The translations under genes were made by a program, and so were the position numbers. Source: Halieaceae bacterium (lineage in GTDB: Bacteria > Pseudomonadota > Gammaproteobacteria > Pseudomonadales > Halieaceae). Taken from it: a stretch of DNA of 10,718 nucleotides. The stretch covers positions 39,561-50,278 of the forward strand of contig NYTG01000049.1 in the NCBI GenBank assembly GCA_002683395.1, in the 5' to 3' direction. Shown in pieces: positions 1 through 8,029 of the stretch. Numbering within the stretch: position 1 is the first letter of the stretch; the number at the start of each line of letters is the position of its first letter. Under the pieces are notes generated by a model that had not been told where the DNA came from, did not search any database, and worked only from the letters and a program-made list of their open reading frames with translations.

Positions 1-2357
1 GGCAACATGCGCATGATCACCAACAAACCGGTTATCGGCGAGATGCAGGGCCGGGTGGATGTCGGCATGTCGTCGACTCATGGCGGCGATACCAGCAGCA
101 ACGTAGAAGGCATGATCAACATGCCTATCGGTGACAATTTGGCTATTCGCGCAGTGGGCTATAGCAATCGGCAAGGCGGATGGATCGACAATACCGCTTC
201 AACCTTTACCCCGTCAGGGCCCGTTATCGACCGTAACTCTATCGGTTACGGCCCCTACTTTAGAAATTTCCCTGACACCGTTATCAGTAGCGTCAGCAAC
301 ACAGAAGAGGTCAAGGACGACTGGAACGAAGCGACCTATAATGGCTTTCGAGTAGGGGTTAAATGGGACGTTTCTGACGATTGGAGCATGCTGGTTCAGC
401 ACTCCTCGCAGAAACTCGATGTAGAGGGCTCATTCCTCATCGACCCCAGCTTGGGCGATGACAAGTCGGCCAAGTATCAACCAGAAAGTAACGTCGATGA
501 ATTCGACTTAACCACGTTGACCATAGAAGGCCGTGTTGCCGGTCTCGATATCGTCTATGCCGGTGGCTACCTAGACCGAGAGATTGATTCACTGATCGAC
601 TACACCCACTACAACAACGGTGGCGGCTACATTACTTATTATCTGTGTAGCGGCAACATCTACGCTGATCCGGGCCCCTCGAACCAAAACACTTGCTTCG
701 ATCCCCGAAAAGCATATTCAGATACCACCACCAACGAGCGCACCACGCACGAGCTGAGAATCAGCACGGATCCTGATCGCCGCTGGCGTGTGATGGCTGG
801 GGTGTACTTCAGCGATGTCGAAACTAAAACGTTGGGTGAATTCCAATATTATTCCTCCGGTGACGCCTTCAGCGACTTCCAAGTTCAGTACTACGGTGCT
901 GCCGCTCAGTCGCCCTATCAGCTGGCGAATGAGACGATCCCAGGGGTAGCGGGGACCAATCAAGTCGGTCCCACCGGGCCACTGACCACCTTCTATAACG
1001 ACTACACGCGGACCGAAGAGGAGCTCGCCTTTTCGGCCAGATCGCTTTCGATATTACCGATAACCTCACTGCCACTCTTGGCGCGCGAAAATATGATCTC
1101 GAGACACAATTGCAAGGTGCATCGAACTTCTCATTCGGGTGCCGTTATGGCGGTAATGGTGGCGGCGGCGCAGCAGACGGGGTCTGTAACAGCCACCGCT
1201 TCAGTAACAGTCCAACAGATCGCTTTACAGCACTGGGCGCCTACAATGCAGGTAGCCTCTCTGATGAGCAGTTCCTAAGCCTTCTCAACTACCCAGGGGC
1301 AGCAGGAACTTATGGCGGTAGCGCCAAGGAGATGTTCAGAGGCGGCGGCAGTAATGCAGCAACGCTGCAAGCGATTAAAGAAGGGCGCCTTGATATCTCC
1401 AGCATCAACAGTAGCGGTGTCACCGAAGAGGACGACACCATCATTCGATTCTCTCTGGATTGGAGAATCAATGACGACATCATGGTTTACGGGATTTATT
1501 CAGAAGGATATCGACCCGCGGCCCAAAACCGGAACGCAGGACAATTAGCGAGCAACCAATCCGGTATCTATGAAGGCTACGTGGTGCCCGCAGTGGCGAC
1601 GACAGATGAGCTGGAGAACATGGAGTTGGGGATTAAGTCAGAGCTTTTCGACAACACTCTGCGACTCAATGCCAGTATTTATAGCACCGAGATCACCGAT
1701 CTGCAGGTCGCTCGCTTTGATCCCTCTAACGTTGCGTTTTTGGTCTTCCTAGAGAACGTCGGTGACGCTGAAACGCGCGGTTTGGACGTTGACTTTATGT
1801 GGGCGGTCACTGGTCGACTAACTCTATCCGGTGCAGCAAGCATTCTCGATACAGAGTTAACGGCTATCAACGAACAGTTGCAAGGAGTCAGTGTTCCTAA
1901 GGGATCTGAGTTGCCACTGGCGCCCAGCTTCTCCGGCAACATCCGCGCGCGCTACGACTTTGACATCATGAACGGCAATGCCTGGGTAAATGCCGCATTG
2001 GTTTACCGTGGTGAGACCGTCACCGGCATCGTGGGAAGTGCCGAGTTTATGACCGACACGCACAATCTCGCGTATGGCAACGACCCGGGTGTCAGCATTC
2101 AGAACGAGGGAGGCACTTTTGGCACGGTAGAAACGTCAAATGGCAGCATTCCCTCCAACTCGCGCTACGTGAATGATGCAGCGACCACGCTGAATTTAGG
2201 TTTGGGCTATGCTCGAGACAACTGGACTGCAGAGGTCTTTGTTAACAACGTCACCTCAGAAGAAGGGTACGTCGTGCAGACTGCTGGTAAATTCACCCCT
2301 GAATCCAGCATGATGCGACCACGCACGTTGGGCTTACGTTTCGGGTATTCTTTCTAA
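1..2357 (+). pseudogene. TonB-dependent outer-membrane receptor, 5' cut by window edge, one internal frameshift
   Basis: TonB-dependent receptors import large substrates such as siderophores, vitamins or oligomers across the outer membrane; the substrate here cannot be told. The reading frame is already open at base 1, so the signal peptide, TonB box and most of the plug domain lie outside the window; the ATG at base 7 is internal. Visible are the end of the plug (MRMITNKP, as in the usual 'INIITxKP' segment) and the whole beta-barrel. Frame 1 carries the barrel to about 1030 (ending YTRTEEELAF), then runs out of register to a stop at 1278. The correct continuation (FGQIAFDITDNLTATLGAR) is in frame 3 from about 1032 to the TAA at 2355-2357. 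Family-typical barrel segments follow: VYGIYSEGYRPAAQNR, TDELENMELGIKSELF and the C-terminal RPRTLGLRFGYSF with the terminal Phe expected for BAM-assembled barrels. The second fragment cannot be a free-standing gene. A terminator follows directly. It may be a recent pseudogene or a sequencing error; the family assignment is very sure. Confidence 0.9.
1030..1033 (+). other. Frameshift site in a T-run within the receptor gene
   Basis: The run reads gcc-TTTT-cgg. In frame 1 it gives A-F-S-A-R and loses similarity to the family; in frame 3 the bases from 1032 read F-G-Q-I-A-F-D. One extra T (TTTTT) would give the uninterrupted A-F-F-G-Q-I-A-F-D-I-T-D, which fits the 'xFGExxYxxT' strand common in these receptors. 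The simplest reading is loss of a single T, as a real mutation or a homopolymer error. A -1 ribosomal slip on the four Ts would also restore the frame, but I see no canonical slippery heptamer and assessed no downstream structure, so that is unlikely. Confidence 0.85.
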
Positions 2358-2377
2358 GAAAGCCTGCCGCAACAAGC

Positions 2378-2408
2378 AAAGGGCGATCACCTGATCGCCC
2401 TTTTTTTT
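2378..2408 (+). terminator. Rho-independent terminator after the receptor gene
   Basis: An 8-bp stem GGGCGATC (2381-2388) pairs with GATCGCCC (2393-2400) around the loop ACCT, followed by eight Ts at 2401-2408. Three As at 2378-2380 can extend the stem into the T-tract. It begins about 20 bases after the receptor stop codon and reads towards the sulfotransferase gene, whose start codon is only 13 bases beyond the T-tract. Confidence 0.92.
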
Positions 2409-2421
2409 GGGACACAATTTG

Positions 2422-4425
2422 ATGACTGACCCTCGCGCCCCGTCGCCTGAACTCGAAACCATACAAACAAAGCTTGCCAATGGTGCGCTAGATGAGGCGG
2501 GCACCTTGATTGATAAGCTGCTGGTGGAGTTTGCAAGCGACCCTAATCTCGCCTACCTGAGTGCACTGCGTTATCGACTCAGTGGTAACGCTCCCAAGGC
2601 GCTTCAAACGCTCACTGACCTCACCACGCGTTTCCCCGATATGGCCCGGGCGCATCAGGAAATGGCCCTCAATTGCCTCAGTATCAATTTACCTCAAAAA
2701 GCTCTGGAGGCAGCCGAAGCAGCAGTAGCGTTAGACGGGTCATTGCTCGCGTCTTGGGAGTTGCTCGCGCCACTGCATCAGCGTTTCGCCCCCGAGAAAA
2801 AAGGCATCACCGAGCAGCAGATCGCCTTTCTCAAGTCGTTACCGCAGGAGCTGAGAACGGTGATGAGCTACTTGTCACAAAATCAACTCAACGATGCGGA
2901 GCGTTTGTGTAAGTACTTTTTACGAGATAACAAAACTCACGCGGAAGGCATGCGATTGCTCTCAGAGGTGCTGACACGAAAAAATATATTGGACGAGGCG
3001 CAATTCTTATTAGAGACACTGCACCAGCTCGAACCTGACAATGTGGCTGCCGCCATTCAACTCTTCCACGTCATGATGCGGCGGCAGCGCTTTCATTCTG
3101 CCTATGACCTGGCAGCCGCGTTGTGGCAGCAACAGCCGCAGGATGATGATCAAATTAAAAAGGCCTACGCAGCGGCTTGTTTTGCGGTCGGGCAAACGGA
3201 AGAGGCTGAGCAGCTGTATCAGCAACTTCGCCAAACTCACCCCCGAGACCATCATATCCCTATCAGTCAAGGTCACATCTATAACTCGAATGGGGACAAA
3301 GCCGCGGCCATTGCTGCATTTCAAGAGAGCTCAGCCATCAAGCCGGACCATGGTGACGCCTACTGGAGCCTCGCCAATACCAAATCCTATCGGTTTGACG
3401 ACACACAAATAGCTCAAATGAAAGCACTAGAGCAATCTGCGGCCGTTGGTTCGGTAGACCGCATTCAAATTTGCTTTGCGCTGGGGAAAGCGCTGGAGGA
3501 CGGCGAGCAGTTCGACGCGGCGTTTGAATATTATGCTCGCGGCAATGCCCTGAAACTGCCTACTACGCACTTCAATCCTACACAGTTGTCTAAGCGCGTC
3601 ACGGCACAGATAGACGTCTGCACTCAGGAACTCTTTGAGCGCCTTGGAGCCACCGGAACGGATGCGCCAGATCCTATTTTTATTGTCGGTCTCCCCAGGG
3701 CAGGATCCACGCTGCTTGAGCAAATCTTGGCGTCGCATTCTCAGGTCGATGGCACCATGGAGCTCCACAACATTCTAGATCTCGCTAAGCGACTGCGAGG
3801 CCGAGACGAGGCAGGCGCAACCGAGCCTCGCTATCCCAAAATACTGGGAGAACTCGACACGCCGCTCTTCACTCAGTTCGGAGAGCAATTCATAGAGCAA
3901 ACACGTGTTTATCGCGGTGATGCGCCGTTCTTCATAGACAAGATGCCGAATAATTTTTTCCATATCGGTCTAATCAAACTCATTCTCCCTAATGCCAAAA
4001 TTATCGATGCGCGACGTCACCCCATGTCCTGCTGCTTCAGTGGCTACAAGCAACTCTGGGGCGAGGGACAGGAATTTTCTTACGGATTGACTGAGATCGG
4101 CAGCTATTACAAGCAATACACTCAGCTGATGGCGCATTGGGATGCCGTCCTTCCTAATTTCGTTTTACGGGTTCACCACGAGGACGTGGTAGATGATCTT
4201 GAGGGTCAAGTAAAACGCGTTCTCGCATTCTGCGGACTACCTTTTGAAGAGGCCTGCTTGAATTTTCATCAGACGGAACGAACGATCAGAACACCGAGCG
4301 CGGAGCAGGTCAGGCAGCCCATCTATCGCTCTGGGCTAGATCAGTGGCGACACTTTGAGCATCATCTGGGGCCACTTAAATCCGCATTAGGCGATGAAAT
4401 ACTGTCAACGTATGGCGTGACCTAA
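2422..4425 (+). CDS. TPR-repeat sulfotransferase (Sulfotransfer_3 type)
   Basis: Predicted cytoplasmic enzyme that moves a sulfuryl group from PAPS to an unknown acceptor, possibly a protein or peptide because of the long TPR scaffold. With the ATG at 2422 it has 667 residues. Residues 1 to about 400 are helical TPR-like pairs, for example around 'GQTEEAEQLYQQLRQTHP', plus the segments YWSLANTKSYRFDD (314-327) and LGKALEDGEQFDAAFEYY (from 354) that typify this bacterial family. The sulfotransferase domain starts at DPIFIVGLPRAGST (417-430), the 5'-phosphosulfate loop. The 3'-phosphate-binding segment is DARRHPMSCCFSGY (529-542), with Arg532 and Ser540 as likely ligands. An upstream in-frame TTG at 2407 lies inside the terminator T-tract and is an unlikely start; a weak GGGA (2409-2412) sits 9 bases before the ATG. 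No signal peptide or membrane segment is seen. It is followed after 5 bases by a second sulfotransferase, so both are probably co-transcribed. Acceptor unknown. Confidence 0.93.
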   Translation: MTDPRAPSPELETIQTKLANGALDEAGTLIDKLLVEFASDPNLAYLSALRYRLSGNAPKALQTLTDLTTRFPDMARAHQEMALNCLSINLPQKALEAAEAAVALDGSLLASWELLAPLHQRFAPEKKGITEQQIAFLKSLPQELRTVMSYLSQNQLNDAERLCKYFLRDNKTHAEGMRLLSEVLTRKNILDEAQFLLETLHQLEPDNVAAAIQLFHVMMRRQRFHSAYDLAAALWQQQPQDDDQIKKAYAAACFAVGQTEEAEQLYQQLRQTHPRDHHIPISQGHIYNSNGDKAAAIAAFQESSAIKPDHGDAYWSLANTKSYRFDDTQIAQMKALEQSAAVGSVDRIQICFALGKALEDGEQFDAAFEYYARGNALKLPTTHFNPTQLSKRVTAQIDVCTQELFERLGATGTDAPDPIFIVGLPRAGSTLLEQILASHSQVDGTMELHNILDLAKRLRGRDEAGATEPRYPKILGELDTPLFTQFGEQFIEQTRVYRGDAPFFIDKMPNNFFHIGLIKLILPNAKIIDARRHPMSCCFSGYKQLWGEGQEFSYGLTEIGSYYKQYTQLMAHWDAVLPNFVLRVHHEDVVDDLEGQVKRVLAFCGLPFEEACLNFHQTERTIRTPSAEQVRQPIYRSGLDQWRHFEHHLGPLKSALGDEILSTYGVT

Positions 4426-4430
4426 GCCGC

Positions 4431-5057
4431 ATGATTTTTTCCCAGTCTAAGCAGTTTGTGTTCTTTGCCGTTCCCAAAACAGGCACTCACGCGATACGGG
4501 AGGTATTTCGGCCCCATCTGGGTGCCGAGGACTGGGAACAACAACTGCGTTACGGTCAACAATTGTCGCCGCTACCCGAAATCGCTGCCATTAACCATGG
4601 ACATGTGGCGTATCGACAGCTGGCGGAGGTGATCTCCGAAGAGACCCTAGCGCAGTACTTTACCTTTGCCTTCGTGCGGCACCCCTTCGATCGGTTTGTC
4701 TCAGTCTGCGCCTTTTTAGCGCGCAGTGACCCCACTTACCAAGACGACCCGACGGCGTGGATGAAGCGAGCACTCACTCGCGCACCCTTTCGTAAACGGG
4801 TTCTGGTCACCACCCAAAGCGCCTTGCTCACCTGTGAACACTCAGGCTCACTAAAGCTGGACTTTGTCGGTCGCTATGAGTCGCTGCAGGACGACTGTGA
4901 TCATGTCTGTCGGGCTTTGTCGCTACCTGTAGTAACGCTGTCGCGTAAAAATAGTTCAGAGCACCGGCAACATCATGAGGTCCTAGATGGGGAGTTGAGA
5001 GCAGTGCTGACGGAGATGTACGCCGACGACTTTGAGGGATTCAGCTACGACCCGTAG
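4431..5057 (+). CDS. Sulfotransferase family 2 domain protein
   Basis: Small (208 residues) PAPS-dependent sulfotransferase of the Sulfotransfer_2 group, whose characterised members sulfate carbohydrates; the acceptor here is unknown. The 5'-phosphosulfate-binding motif is FFAVPKTGTHAIREVF (11-26), with PKTGT at 15-19. The 3'-phosphate-binding motif is FVRHPFDRFVSVCAF (81-95), with Arg83 and Ser91. DFVGRYESLQDD (144-155) and the closing YADDFEGFSYDP are also usual for the family. The length suits a minimal catalytic domain with no membrane anchor or signal peptide, so it is probably cytoplasmic. The ATG lies 5 bases after the stop of the TPR sulfotransferase and has no clear ribosome-binding site, which suggests translational coupling. 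Its last 17 bases overlap the 3' end of the convergent hydroxylase gene. It belongs to a different Pfam family from its neighbour, so this is not a tandem duplication. Confidence 0.9.
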   Translation: MIFSQSKQFVFFAVPKTGTHAIREVFRPHLGAEDWEQQLRYGQQLSPLPEIAAINHGHVAYRQLAEVISEETLAQYFTFAFVRHPFDRFVSVCAFLARSDPTYQDDPTAWMKRALTRAPFRKRVLVTTQSALLTCEHSGSLKLDFVGRYESLQDDCDHVCRALSLPVVTLSRKNSSEHRQHHEVLDGELRAVLTEMYADDFEGFSYDP

Positions 5058-6012
5058 CAAACTCTGTGGCACGTCGTGGCTGCAAAGCGGCCCCTAGAAT
5101 ACGCTGCAAAATAATAGGGTTGATCCCGACGCCGTTCGACTGCGTCACCAACACCCTTGGATTTTCTTTTAGCGCTGACCGCGTCCGTTGCAAGAGTCCC
5201 TGATAACCCGCGATGCCCTCGGGGGTCAGTCCATACAGAGACCATTGCCTGCGCCAATCGTGCACCAAATCAAACAAGACATCGTGATAATACTCGAGCA
5301 TGTCCGCGTCGTTCGCCTTATTGGCGCGACAATCATCGAGTAGCTCAGCCACCATGGCAGACATTTCGCCCGGCGCCATAACGGGTGCAAAAGGAAACCG
5401 TTCGGTCGTCAACTCAGGATTTAGATCAGGTTCAAAGGGCTTTGACTGAGGGCCGCTTGAAGCTTCCCCTCGTTGTACCCGACGAACCATGTGCCAAAAA
5501 GCGGCGGAGCCAGCGAGATCAATCACCAGATGAATGCGCTCGTTAGCGCTCCCATTGATCACGCGATGCCTTCGCCATGAGTCAAATAACCACGCCTCAC
5601 CCGCCGCCATATGGACTTCGTCTGCCCCACAAAAAAAGCGCACGGTGGGCTCAGTAATAATCGGTACATGAATTCGCACGCGGCTGTACCAGTGATAGTT
5701 AAAGTCGACGTGCTCTTGAACCACGGCACCGGGTGCCAGCCGCATGAGTCGACTACGTGCCACGACTTCATTAAAGCTTGCGACCACCTGAAGCAAGTAG
5801 GGCGCATCAAGTAGGTAGGAGGTGGGCGCCATCTGGCCATCGAAGCCATCCTTTAACTCGCCGTTAATGGAAACCAGCGGTACCGCACTGTTGCCCTCCA
5901 GCCCAGACGGGTGAGGCAACCACGCTGCCTCTGCTAAGGCTTGCACCTCTTCGCCGAGGCGAGCGGCATCGAACTGGAAGGGTAGCCGTAAGAAAGGTCG
6001 ATCTAACTCCAA
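5041..6012 (-). CDS. Aspartyl/asparaginyl beta-hydroxylase-like 2-oxoglutarate dioxygenase
   Basis: Probable Fe(II)/2-oxoglutarate-dependent hydroxylase of the Asp_Arg_Hydrox (AspH) family, 323 residues, presumed cytoplasmic; the target is unknown and could be a peptide, protein or free amino acid. The double-stranded beta-helix core is roughly residues 60-170. EHVDFNYHWYSRVRIHVPI (100-118) holds the first metal ligand His101 and nearby Asp103. FDSWRRHRVIN (143-153) holds the distal His149, and Arg159, ten residues on, is placed to bind 2-oxoglutarate. Residues from about 190 to 323 form a helical C-terminal part outside the catalytic core, ending in a segment containing QSNGVGINPIILQRIL. The start is TTG at 6012-6010, supported by a strong GGAGGG ribosome-binding site 5 bases upstream; the next in-frame Met (residue 61) would remove part of the core. 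It starts 10 bases after mmsB and so appears to be the last gene of the valine operon, although no role in valine catabolism is known for this family. Confidence 0.85.
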   Translation of the reverse strand: MELDRPFLRLPFQFDAARLGEEVQALAEAAWLPHPSGLEGNSAVPLVSINGELKDGFDGQMAPTSYLLDAPYLLQVVASFNEVVARSRLMRLAPGAVVQEHVDFNYHWYSRVRIHVPIITEPTVRFFCGADEVHMAAGEAWLFDSWRRHRVINGSANERIHLVIDLAGSAAFWHMVRRVQRGEASSGPQSKPFEPDLNPELTTERFPFAPVMAPGEMSAMVAELLDDCRANKANDADMLEYYHDVLFDLVHDWRRQWSLYGLTPEGIAGYQGLLQRTRSALKENPRVLVTQSNGVGINPIILQRILGAALQPRRATEFATGRS

Positions 6013-6016
6013 ATTA

Positions 6017-6022
6017 CCCTCC
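6017..6022 (-). promoter_or_regulatory. Ribosome-binding site that fixes the TTG start of the hydroxylase
   Basis: On the minus strand the bases read TAA-GGAGGG-TAAT-TTG. The TAA is the mmsB stop codon, GGAGGG is a near-perfect Shine-Dalgarno sequence, and the TTG follows with normal spacing. No ATG or GTG is available at a suitable distance. The site abuts the stop codon of the preceding gene, which favours coupled translation. Confidence 0.75.
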
Positions 6023-6919
6023 TTAGTGCTGAGTTTTAACCCACTCTAATATGGATGAGAAATCTCTTTCGCCGTTGCCCTGAGTCTGGTGAGCAGAGAA
6101 ACTGGCCATGGCCTGCTTCCCCATTTGATTATCTAATTTACAGCTCTCGGCGACCTCGCACGCCAAACCAAGATCTTTCACCATGAGATCAACCATAAAT
6201 CCGGGTCGGTATTGGTTGCTCGAGGGAACACCTTCCATAACATCTGGCCATGGATTGTAAACCTGCAGCGACCAATTATTGCCCGAACTGGCCTTCATGA
6301 TATTCGACAGTACTGCTGGATCGAGTCCATGTGCCTCGCCCATCGCCAGCGCCTCACAGGTGCCGATCATATGGATTGCCAGAAGCATATTGTTTGCCGC
6401 TTTTGCGACCTGACCAGCACCCGCTGGACCAGCGTGAAAAATCTTTTCGGCGCTGCCCATGCCACCCAATATCACCCTTGCTCGTTCGAATGCGGACTGG
6501 CTACCACCGCACATAAACGCCAGCGTCCCGGCTGTCGCGGCGGCCACGCCACCAGAAACCGGGGTATCCATGAAGTCGATCCCTCGCTCAGCGGCAGCTT
6601 CGCCGACTTCACGGGCCGTGGTGGCATCGATCGTGCTCGCGTCCAGAATCAACGTCTCTTTTCGCACCTGCGCCAGCAACCCAGCCTCACCCAAAAACGT
6701 ACTCGCGACATGCTTTCCTGCCGGCAACATACTGATGATGACGTCGGCATCTGACACGGCCTCCAGCGCTGATGTGGCGACTGAAGCGCCCTCTGTGGCA
6801 AGTGCAGCGCACGCTTCAGCGACCAAGTCGAAGACAGTAAGTGTGTGCCCCGCAGCAATCAAATTTTTGGCCATTGGCCCGCCCATATTGCCCAGACCCA
6901 GAAATGCAACGTTGGCCAT
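6023..6919 (-). CDS. mmsB: 3-hydroxyisobutyrate dehydrogenase
   Basis: NAD-dependent oxidation of 3-hydroxyisobutyrate to methylmalonate semialdehyde in valine catabolism, in the cytoplasm. The 298 residues match the usual family length. The N-terminal Rossmann domain begins MANVAFLGLGNMGGPMAKNL with the GLGNMG loop at 8-13. The substrate-binding signature DTPVSGGVAAATAGTLAF covers 118-135. The catalytic lysine is Lys173 in GQVAKAANNMLL, with Asn177 next to it, and KDLGLACE at 248-255 is the usual C-terminal segment. The ATG at 6919-6917 has GGAG six bases upstream, directly before the stop of the hydrolase gene; the two genes are 3 bases apart. The close relative tartronate semialdehyde reductase is the main alternative, but the position after a 3-hydroxyisobutyryl-CoA hydrolase makes MmsB the better call. 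Confidence 0.95.
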   Translation of the reverse strand: MANVAFLGLGNMGGPMAKNLIAAGHTLTVFDLVAEACAALATEGASVATSALEAVSDADVIISMLPAGKHVASTFLGEAGLLAQVRKETLILDASTIDATTAREVGEAAAERGIDFMDTPVSGGVAAATAGTLAFMCGGSQSAFERARVILGGMGSAEKIFHAGPAGAGQVAKAANNMLLAIHMIGTCEALAMGEAHGLDPAVLSNIMKASSGNNWSLQVYNPWPDVMEGVPSSNQYRPGFMVDLMVKDLGLACEVAESCKLDNQMGKQAMASFSAHQTQGNGERDFSSILEWVKTQH

Positions 6920-6922
6920 GAT

Positions 6923-8029
6923 TTACTCCGGTAATCCGAGCGCCGGCATAGCGGGCGGCGCCTTAAAGAAAGTGTCGACCACCTCGATCGGCACTGAGGC
7001 AAGGTCTGCATAAGTCCACGAGGGGGAGCGGTCTTTATCAACTAACAGCGCCCGAACACCCTCTGCGAACTCGGGATGCCGCATAATGTTACAACCCAGC
7101 ACGAGCTCCGACTCAAAGACCGCTTCTAAGCTGGCCTCCCGCGTTTGGTTTAACTGACGGAAAATCCAGGTCGCCGCCAAGGGCGAGCCATGGGCAAAGC
7201 CATCCTGCGCTTTGACCAGCCATTTATCTTCGCCCTGCCAGTTCCTCACGCGATCATGAATGATGGTGAGATCATCGCCCGCCATCCACTCGTTGATGGT
7301 ATCAATGTGAGGCTCAATCTGCGCATCGGGCGGCTCTATGCTCGCCGTCATGCCAGCGAGTAACGAACCGACCAGCTCATGGTTAGTGGCCGCATCACCA
7401 GACCACGCCTGCGCGGTCAAGCCGCCGAGCAAGTCAGCCCTTTGAACATTGCCGAGGAAGTGAGTACCCAGCCCGCAGTACAGCGCATCACTAGCATTAA
7501 TATGAGAGGACGTGAGTGCCAAAAAGCGGCCGACCTGGCCTGGCATACGATTCAGGAACCAACTACCCCCTACGTCAGGAAACAACGCAATCGTGATCTC
7601 AGGCATACCAATGCGGGTCCGCTCACTGACTACGCGATAGCGACACCCCGCGAGAATACCGAGACCTCCGCCCATCACCACGCCGTGACCCCAGCAAATC
7701 AAGGGCTTGGTATAAGTATGCAGCAAGTAGTTCATCCGGTACTCGCGGGCAAAAAACTGCTCGGCGTACTCACAGGGGCCACCTGGCGTTTCGACGCAAG
7801 AATTACGAAGGGCCTGTACATCGCCACCCGCACAAAATGCCTTCTCGCCTGCACCATCGATGACGACGGCCACCACATTGGCGTCGTCAGCCCACGCCTC
7901 GAGACGGTCAGTGATCACGTCTACCATTTCGCGGGTCAGCGAGTTCAGCGTTTTCTCGACATTAAGCGTCAGCTGCCCAATCACCCGGTCTCCCGCCGGG
8001 TGCTCGGTCACCAGCACACTAGCCGTCAT
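6923..8029 (-). CDS. 3-hydroxyisobutyryl-CoA hydrolase (enoyl-CoA hydratase/isomerase family)
   Basis: Crotonase-fold thioesterase that releases CoA from 3-hydroxyisobutyryl-CoA and feeds MmsB. Using the ATG at 8029-8027 it has 368 residues, longer than a simple hydratase, as expected for this ECH_2 subgroup. AFCAGGDV (64-71) and GHGVVMGGGLGI (114-125) form the oxyanion hole. MPEITIALFPDVGG (142-155) is the hallmark of the hydrolase, with Glu144 and Asp152 spaced eight apart like the catalytic pair of mammalian HIBCH. The ATG overlaps the stop of the upstream hydratase as ATGA, which argues for coupling and against an in-frame TTG 12 bases further up (8041-8039). Some members are annotated simply as enoyl-CoA hydratase/isomerase, but the gene context and the E/D pair favour the hydrolase. 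Confidence 0.92.
   Translation of the reverse strand: MTASVLVTEHPAGDRVIGQLTLNVEKTLNSLTREMVDVITDRLEAWADDANVVAVVIDGAGEKAFCAGGDVQALRNSCVETPGGPCEYAEQFFAREYRMNYLLHTYTKPLICWGHGVVMGGGLGILAGCRYRVVSERTRIGMPEITIALFPDVGGSWFLNRMPGQVGRFLALTSSHINASDALYCGLGTHFLGNVQRADLLGGLTAQAWSGDAATNHELVGSLLAGMTASIEPPDAQIEPHIDTINEWMAGDDLTIIHDRVRNWQGEDKWLVKAQDGFAHGSPLAATWIFRQLNQTREASLEAVFESELVLGCNIMRHPEFAEGVRALLVDKDRSPSWTYADLASVPIEVVDTFFKAPPAMPALGLPE

Noticed and set aside
1027..1040. Programmed -1 ribosomal frameshifting in the receptor gene
   Set aside because: Four Ts alone are a poor slippery site, no standard X-XXY-YYZ heptamer is present, and receptors of this family are not known to use recoding; an indel is simpler.
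1110..2357. Second receptor fragment as an independent gene starting at ATG 1110
   Set aside because: That ATG lies in the middle of a barrel strand, and the same frame carries receptor-like sequence upstream of it back to 1032; it is the second half of one frameshifted gene.
2407..2424. TTG at 2407 as the start of the TPR sulfotransferase
   Set aside because: It lies in the T-tract of the terminator and has no room for a ribosome-binding site; the ATG at 2422 is better.
2422..5057. The two sulfotransferases as a tandem gene duplication
   Set aside because: Their PAPS-binding motifs, lengths and surrounding sequence differ (LPRAGST with a TPR scaffold versus VPKTGT in a minimal domain), so they belong to separate families.
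6212..7013. Overlapping + strand open frames of 180 and 184 codons opposite mmsB
   Set aside because: Antisense shadows of mmsB: low-complexity, Arg/Ser/His-rich translations with no family-like segment, while the minus strand has every MmsB motif.
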